Shown here: one piece after another, positions 59,830-64,000 of the stretch
Layout: each line of letters begins with the position of its first letter
Position numbering within the stretch: the first letter of the stretch is position 1
NCBI GenBank assembly: GCA_949987565.1
Contig: OX465108.1
Span: 2,108,677 to 2,172,676 of the forward strand
Length of the DNA: 64,000 bases
Direction of reading: 5' to 3'
DNA from: Luidia sarsii
Lineage: Eukaryota > Echinodermata > Asteroidea > Paxillosida > Luidiidae
Notes under the pieces: generated by a model
Told to the model about the DNA's origin: nothing
What the model saw: the letters and a program-made list of their open reading frames with translations, nothing else
Database searches by the model: none
Program-made: the position numbers and the translations under genes

Positions 59830-61740
59830 GGGGCTCTGCCTTCCTGACACTGGTGCACCGCAAGCCGGAGGGTGACCAGACCAGAACGCCTTCAAACCCA
59901 TCGGCCCGAACACCCCCCCCCCTCCCCCCGTAGCGAGACCAGGGGGAAGCCCAGGCTGAGGTCCGATGATAACCTCTCTTCAGAGTCAGCATTCCCTGTC
60001 AGCGTTCCGCATTGATGCCGACCAGGGCGACGTGCCGGCTCTCTATCGGAGTCGCCCCGTGCAGCCTGGGTCGCTCCCTGTCTCCCTTCCTACTTCTCTC
60101 TCCTCTTTCCCTCCTTCTATTTCTTCCTCTCCCCCTTTTCCCCTCCCTCTCTTTCCCCATCTCTCTGCCTTTCTATTCTGTCTCCCTCCCTCCCTCCCTT
60201 TCTTCTCTCTCTCTTCCCCCTCTCTCCCCTCTCTTTCTCCCCCTCCCGCACCGGTCCCCTTCTTCCCTCTCTCCTCGCTCTCCCTTCCCCTGCCACCCTC
60301 CACCTCTCCGTCTCCCTCTCTTTGTATCTCCTCTTCACCCCCTTCTCCCCTCCCTCTCCCTTCCCCCTCTTTCTCTCTCCCTCCCTCTATTCTATCTCTC
60401 TTCCCCTCTCCCCTTCTTCCCCCTCCCCCTCTCTCCCCCTCTCTCCCCCTCTCCTCCCCTCTCTCCCCTCCCTCCATCATTCCACCCCTCTTTCTTCACC
60501 CCTCCACCCTCTCTCTCCCCTCCCCTCTCCATCCCTCCCTCCACCTCTCTCTCTCTCCCTTTCTCCCTCTCTCCCCCCCTCTCTCTCCCCATCTCTCCCT
60601 CTCTCCTCTCCCTCCCTCCCTCCACCTCTCTCTCTGCCTCCCTCCCGCTTGTCCCAGATGTCTCGAGACTGGATGCAGCCGGCGTAATTGCCACAACCTG
60701 CCACGCAAAGCGCCCGTGAATGTTTCAATCACTGTCAACTCCCGCTCGCAATATAATACGCTCACGTAGCAGATGCATCCACGAAATGTAATCTGACGGC
60801 GGAGTTAAACCCTGTGTCGAATATCCCATCTATACCCAACCCCCTCCTTAAGGGATTACGATCTGAATGCATCCATCAAACCATTACGGATTGATTGTAC
60901 CCATGCCCCATCCTCCCCGTGCAATAGGAAAGGTTAATATCTGAAGCCCTCACGGGTATAAGCTGGAGACTTCGCCTGGGGACTGGGTGGATCGGTAGCC
61001 CCTCTATTTCACTGACTCGTTGCCGGCCTAACGCGCGCCGTCTAACTGGAGACCTGCCTTCCTGACATTGGGGCACCGCGAGCCGGCTGGGATTCCTCTA
61101 CTGAGGTCCGATGATAACCTCTCTCCAGAGTCAGCATTCCCTGTCAGCGTTCCGCACTGGTGCCGACTGGCTAGGGCGAGGTGCCGGCTTTCTATCTGAG
61201 TCGCCCCAGCCTCGGTCTCTCCAACTCTCTCTCTACCCTCTTTCTCCCAGCTTCCTCCCCCTCTCCATCCCTCTTTCTTTCCGTATCTCCCTCTCCCCTC
61301 TCTCTCTTCCGCTCTCCCTCTCTTTACCTCTCTTCCTCTCCTCTCCATCTCTCTCTCCCTCTCACCCTCTCTCTTTATCTCTCTCCCTCTCCTCTCCATC
61401 TCTCTCCCTCTCTATCTCTCTCTCCCTCTATCTCCCCCTCTCTCTCCCTCTCTCTCTTCCTTTCTCTCTCCCCCTCTCTCTCTCCCCTCTCTCACTCTCT
61501 CTCTCTCTTCCTCTTTCTCCTCTCCCTCTCTCTCTTCCTCTCCCTCTCTCTCTCCCTCTCCCTCTCTCTCTCCCCCTCTCTCCCCGTCTCTCTCACACTC
61601 TCTCTATTCCCACCTCTCTCTCTCTCCCTCTCTCTCCCACTCTCTCCCCTTCCTTCCTCCCTGACCGTTTGGATCGGTAGTCCCTCGGGCGAAGCCTATT
61701 TCACCGATACGTTGCCGGCCTTCAGTGGCACCGCGGCGCC
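59830..61740 (+). repeat. Segmental direct duplication containing CT tracts
   Basis: Unit 1 has CTGCCTTCCTGACACTGGTG (59838), GTCCGATGATAACCTCTCTT (59961), GTCAGCATTCCCTGTCAGCG, then a CT tract at 60083-60652. Unit 2 has CTGCCTTCCTGACATTGGGG (about 61052), GTCCGATGATAACCTCTCTC (about 61107), the same GTCAGCATTCCCTGTCAGCG, then a CT tract at 61212-61660. A further pair, GGATCGGTAGCCCC (60990) and GGATCGGTAGTCCC (61672), each followed by CGTTGCCGGCCT, shows that at least three partial copies exist. No coding frame is conserved. Confidence 0.85.
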
Positions 61741-62278
61741 GGCCTGTGAAGGCCATCCCCCAGGTACACCGAGATGCACCTGCCCGCTGATGCGTCAGCG
61801 CCTGCTGTTATCACTGCCAGCGCTAGATAGGTCTCACGCTATAGGGGGCGTGGGGCTATTGCCACGGCCCGTTTACTGTCCAAATCCCATCGTCGCCTCC
61901 CGAAGTACGTGTGCTCCCACGGCAGACCCGTCCCTCATCAAACACGTCTACAGTGATTCCCAGTGCAATGCCTAATTTTAGACTGAAAGGACGCGTATCG
62001 CTGCCCATTGTTATTAAAAAGACACCAAAGACACAATGCTTCCTTTGTTCCTCTTACAAGGCCTCACTATACATAAACAAGTGACTCAACTCCTTTTGTC
62101 ATAACCACAGGTGGTTTTACTTTTTGAGCTGGGGGGTCATTCAACAGGTGCTTCGGAACCGTTTGTTCCAACATCGTCAGAATATATGACCATCGTACTA
62201 TAATCCTGATGTCATTTTTGTTCAAGACCCGGTATAACTGTGACCTCATGTTTGTTTGTTCTCGTTCGTTTACTCCAG

Positions 62279-62421
62279 GCACGTACAAGTACATCGAGGC
62301 CACGGGGCCCAATGTGGGCGAGAAGGCGCATCTACTCAGCCCGCGCTACGCCAAGCTCGCCGGCGACTGCGAGGTGTCCTTCTGGTACCACATGTTCGGC
62401 GAGCACGTGGGCCACCTCAAG
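62279..62421 (+). CDS. MAM protein, exon 6 (MAM domain 2, central part)
   Basis: The acceptor is TCGTTTACTCCAG; the exon completes Gly246 and encodes residues 247-293, from TYKYIEATGPNVGEK to FGEHVGHLK; the donor is CAAG-GTTCGA at 62422, phase 0. It contains Cys276 in AGDCEVSFWYHMFG, the canonical MAM C-x-x-x-FWYHM(Y/F)G block, and is G/C-rich at third positions. The donor is a weak match after +2. The exon corresponds to the first half of exon 3; the intron that follows has no counterpart in domain 1. Confidence 0.95.
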
Positions 62422-63084
62422 GTTCGAATGTCACCAAAGAGGTTCAAGATGGCGGCTTAGCCACCAAATAACCATGGACTGTACTCCCATAACTTTTGTA
62501 TATAGGGAATCCTGTAGAGGTAGAGGTATAGGGAATCCTGTAGATAAATATTTGGAAGTTGATACAAAAAACTGTTGCAAACCACTCACTGACTAAAATG
62601 ACCAGCAATACATACATCGCAAGGCTTTGCCTTTGAGAAAGGTCCTGCTAGGATCGAAACGTCAGGCCCTGTAACTGTTGAGATAAATATTTTGTTGTAC
62701 AACAAATGAATGATGTACAAGACAATCTTCTATTGTAACGACCAGCCCTTCCACTATATACCAAGCAGAGGTTTAAGCTGTAGGCAGAGCCACTTCACCC
62801 AAACCCTGCCCGAGGTTACGGCTCCAGCTTCGTCTCTGTTGTCCAAAAGATGAAAACAGAGGCTGGAGTTTTTTTTTTTTACTGAAGTTGAAACTCGGGG
62901 TAAGGGGGGAGGGATTTAACTGTAATCTTGAAAATCTACATCCATGGCCCCAGACGAGAATTGGGTCGATGGATTCCGTGCATTGTGATTGGCCCAACGC
63001 GTTACAAACTCTTGAGGGCGCACTATCGTAACCTCGCCCGAACTGTGATACATATTTTCCGTTTGTATCTCGCACGTTCTGCAG
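62422..63084 (+). other. Intron 6
   Basis: About 660 bp, GTTCGA to CACGTTCTGCAG. It holds a family A element (62548-62700) and a T homopolymer near 62870. Otherwise nothing is recognised. Confidence 0.85.
62548..62700. mobile_element. Family A element in intron 6
   Basis: The left outer arm ACTGTTGCAAACCACTCACT and GACTAAAATGACC is followed, after a deletion of the left inner arm, by GCCTTTGAGAAAGGTCCTGC, GATCGAAACGTCAGGCCC and TAACTGTTGAGATAAATAT. The right outer arm is lost. Confidence 0.85.
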
Positions 63085-63204
63085 GTGTACATCATGCAGA
63101 CGCCCGGCCACCTGGGAGATCCATACTTCAGGCAGGCGGGCGAGCAAGGGAACCGCTGGATCGAGGGGCATGTCAATATCACCGACATAGTAGGCAGCTA
63201 CCAG
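63085..63204 (+). CDS. MAM protein, exon 7 (MAM domain 2, later part)
   Basis: The acceptor is CTCGCACGTTCTGCAG; the exon starts in phase 0 with VYIMQTPGHLGDPYFRQAGE and ends NITDIVGSYQ (residues 294-333). The donor is CCAG-GTGGGA at 63205, phase 0. It matches the MAM stretch ...L.V.....G....W...G..G..W..G.V.(I/L), corresponding to GGLSVFVAVRG...RLPANSTLR in domain 1. Its 40 codons contain no Cys, as expected. Confidence 0.93.
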
Positions 63205-63802
63205 GTGGGAATAGTCCTCGTATATCATTTGTATCACAATGTATATCAGAAATTCTCCCCAATGGAAAGATCTGGGGCTTGTTCCCAGGGCATCTGGCTT
63301 TAAAGGCCCAAATGGGAAGATCGGGAAAACATCGATGCCCACAGGTTTCCTTCTTATTTACACAGTAGATGGTCGTGATATGATTCTCATGTTGAAATCT
63401 TACGGTGTATTTCTCTCGAGAAATCTGCACTCAAACATTGACAAATAGTTTATCACTCGCACAACAGAACGGTGCGAAAACCGTGACGGTTTTTGCCTTT
63501 TTCTACTTTCTCAGATTACCATTTGAGCTAAAACCTTCGTATGATTTCTGTTTTGGAATGTTTAATGGTTTAACACAAAAACTGTGAACTTTATCGATTT
63601 TGTATAGGGGCATTAACATATCAATAAAAGGCAAAAATCCACAACCTGACCGTAATAATCAAAGCAATATTGCAAGCAATTTTTTTTTGGGGGGGGATTT
63701 AGAAATCACTTTTCACAAAATCAAGTTGGCAGAGTAACCCTTTCGAAACTATTCTATTCAATGGAATTGGTATTTGCTTCGTTCGTTTGTTTTTTATAAA
63801 AG
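63205..63802 (+). other. Intron 7
   Basis: About 600 bp, GTGGGA to TTTTTTATAAAAG, with a weak acceptor tract. Roughly half of it is a family D element (63300-63614). Confidence 0.85.
63300..63614 (+). mobile_element. Family D MITE (subtype b) in intron 7
   Basis: The left boundary is TTTAAAGGCCCAAATGGGAA and the right boundary GTATAGGGGCATTAA, so TTAA is at both ends. Interior blocks AAACCGTGACGGTTTTTGCC and GAATGTTTAATGGTTTAACA are shared with the copy at 49182. The central palindrome is damaged. It lies about 190 bp upstream of exon 8. Confidence 0.88.
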
Positions 63803-63908
63803 GTTGTTTTCGAGGGAATTCGAGGTGATGGCTCTTCGGGCGACATTGCTATAGACGACTACAAGCTGATCGGCACCACGTGTATCACGCCGGAGTCCAT
63901 GCGAGAAT
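63803..63908 (+). CDS. MAM protein, exon 8 (end of MAM domain 2)
   Basis: The acceptor is TTTTATAAAAG; the exon starts in phase 0. It encodes VVFEGIRGDGSSGDIAIDDY, KLIGTTC and ITPESMRE (residues 334-368) plus one base; the donor is GAAT-GTAAGC at 63909, phase 1. It has the conserved FEG.RG.G..GDIAIDD block and the closing Cys360, so domain 2 has all four family cysteines (194, 209, 276, 360). The short TPESMRE linker and phase-1 exit imply a further module downstream, outside the window. Confidence 0.95.
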
Positions 63909-64000
63909 GTAAGCAGTGCTCTCAAAGCGTTCTGACAATACATACTAATAGGTGTAGTGGTAATTTTACGTCGAGGAGAATACCTGATCGACCGTGTGAT
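63909..64000 (+). other. Intron 8, start only
   Basis: Begins GTAAGC and runs off the right edge. No exon is seen in the 92 bp available. Confidence 0.85.

Larger units (their letters stand above)
56727..62278 (+). other. Intron 5, about 5.55 kb
   Basis: GTAGGC to CGTTTACTCCAG. It contains the hexamer array, family D copies, a long GA tract, a family B element and the duplicated region at 59830-61740. I see nothing assignable in about 57240-57710, 58044-58370, 58975-59350 and 61740-62278. Confidence 0.8.
12859..63908 (+). other. MAM-domain protein gene, 5' part (8 coding exons)
   Basis: This is the gene span inside the window; the gene continues beyond 64000. Joining the eight exons gives 1105 nt (368 codons plus one base). 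Intron phases are 1, 1, 0, 1, 1, 0, 0, 1, all consistent. The protein has a signal peptide (about residues 1-22), MAM domain 1 (about 24-188) and MAM domain 2 (about 194-360). MAM domains are extracellular adhesion or oligomerisation modules of roughly 160-170 residues. The protein should therefore be secreted or be the ectodomain of a membrane protein. Each domain is bounded by phase-1 introns, the pattern of exon-shuffled modules. Which MAM family member it is (a MAM/LDLa-type protein, a receptor phosphatase or other) cannot be decided without the 3' exons. Confidence 0.93.

Overview
This window is metazoan genomic DNA dominated by non-coding sequence. One gene can be supported: a plus-strand, multi-exon gene for a secreted or membrane-anchored protein with at least two MAM domains (meprin/A5-neuropilin/RPTPmu type). 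Its start codon is at 12859. Eight coding exons lie in the window (12859-12907, 39459-39614, 41179-41468, 50158-50227, 56556-56726, 62279-62421, 63085-63204, 63803-63908). All junctions are GT-AG and keep one reading frame, giving 368 residues so far. The gene runs off the right edge. Exon 1 carries only the signal peptide start and is followed by a first intron of about 26.5 kb.

The organism cannot be named from the sequence. The large first intron, tRNA-derived SINEs, several families of small hairpin elements and dense simple repeats suggest a marine invertebrate, perhaps a deuterostome such as an echinoderm, hemichordate or lancelet; this is a weak inference. I see no prokaryotic operon, CRISPR array, rRNA gene or functional tRNA gene.

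Layout: 1-12.5 kb is intergenic, with a 1.25-kb array of a 9-bp unit (593-1844), a 224-bp inverted-repeat MITE with an apparent 11-bp target duplication (3743-3966), hairpin elements and SINEs. 12.5-12.9 kb is the probable promoter/5' UTR plus exon 1. 12.9-39.5 kb is intron 1, holding TTAA-flanked MITEs, SINEs, a four-copy tandem repeat of about 165 bp (19305-19975), a 9-bp array with a 441-bp higher-order period (32227-33411), large pyrimidine and (TCC)n tracts and a decayed LINE endonuclease fragment. 39.5-50.2 kb encodes MAM domain 1. 56.5-63.9 kb encodes MAM domain 2. The introns between contain an inverted-repeat foldback of about 690 bp (54195-54888), a degenerate satellite of about 1.1 kb broken by a nested hairpin element (46345-47475) and a G-rich hexamer array directly after exon 5.

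Four recurring mobile-element families are described with working names used only here. Family A is a foldback element with core TGACGTTTCGATCCTAGCAG. Family B is a hairpin element with core GGCTCTGAAAAGAGCC. Family D is a TTAA-flanked MITE of about 180-390 bp. The last is a tRNA-derived SINE. No undescribed multi-gene system is apparent; the interest lies in the repeat architecture and in how it abuts the MAM exons.
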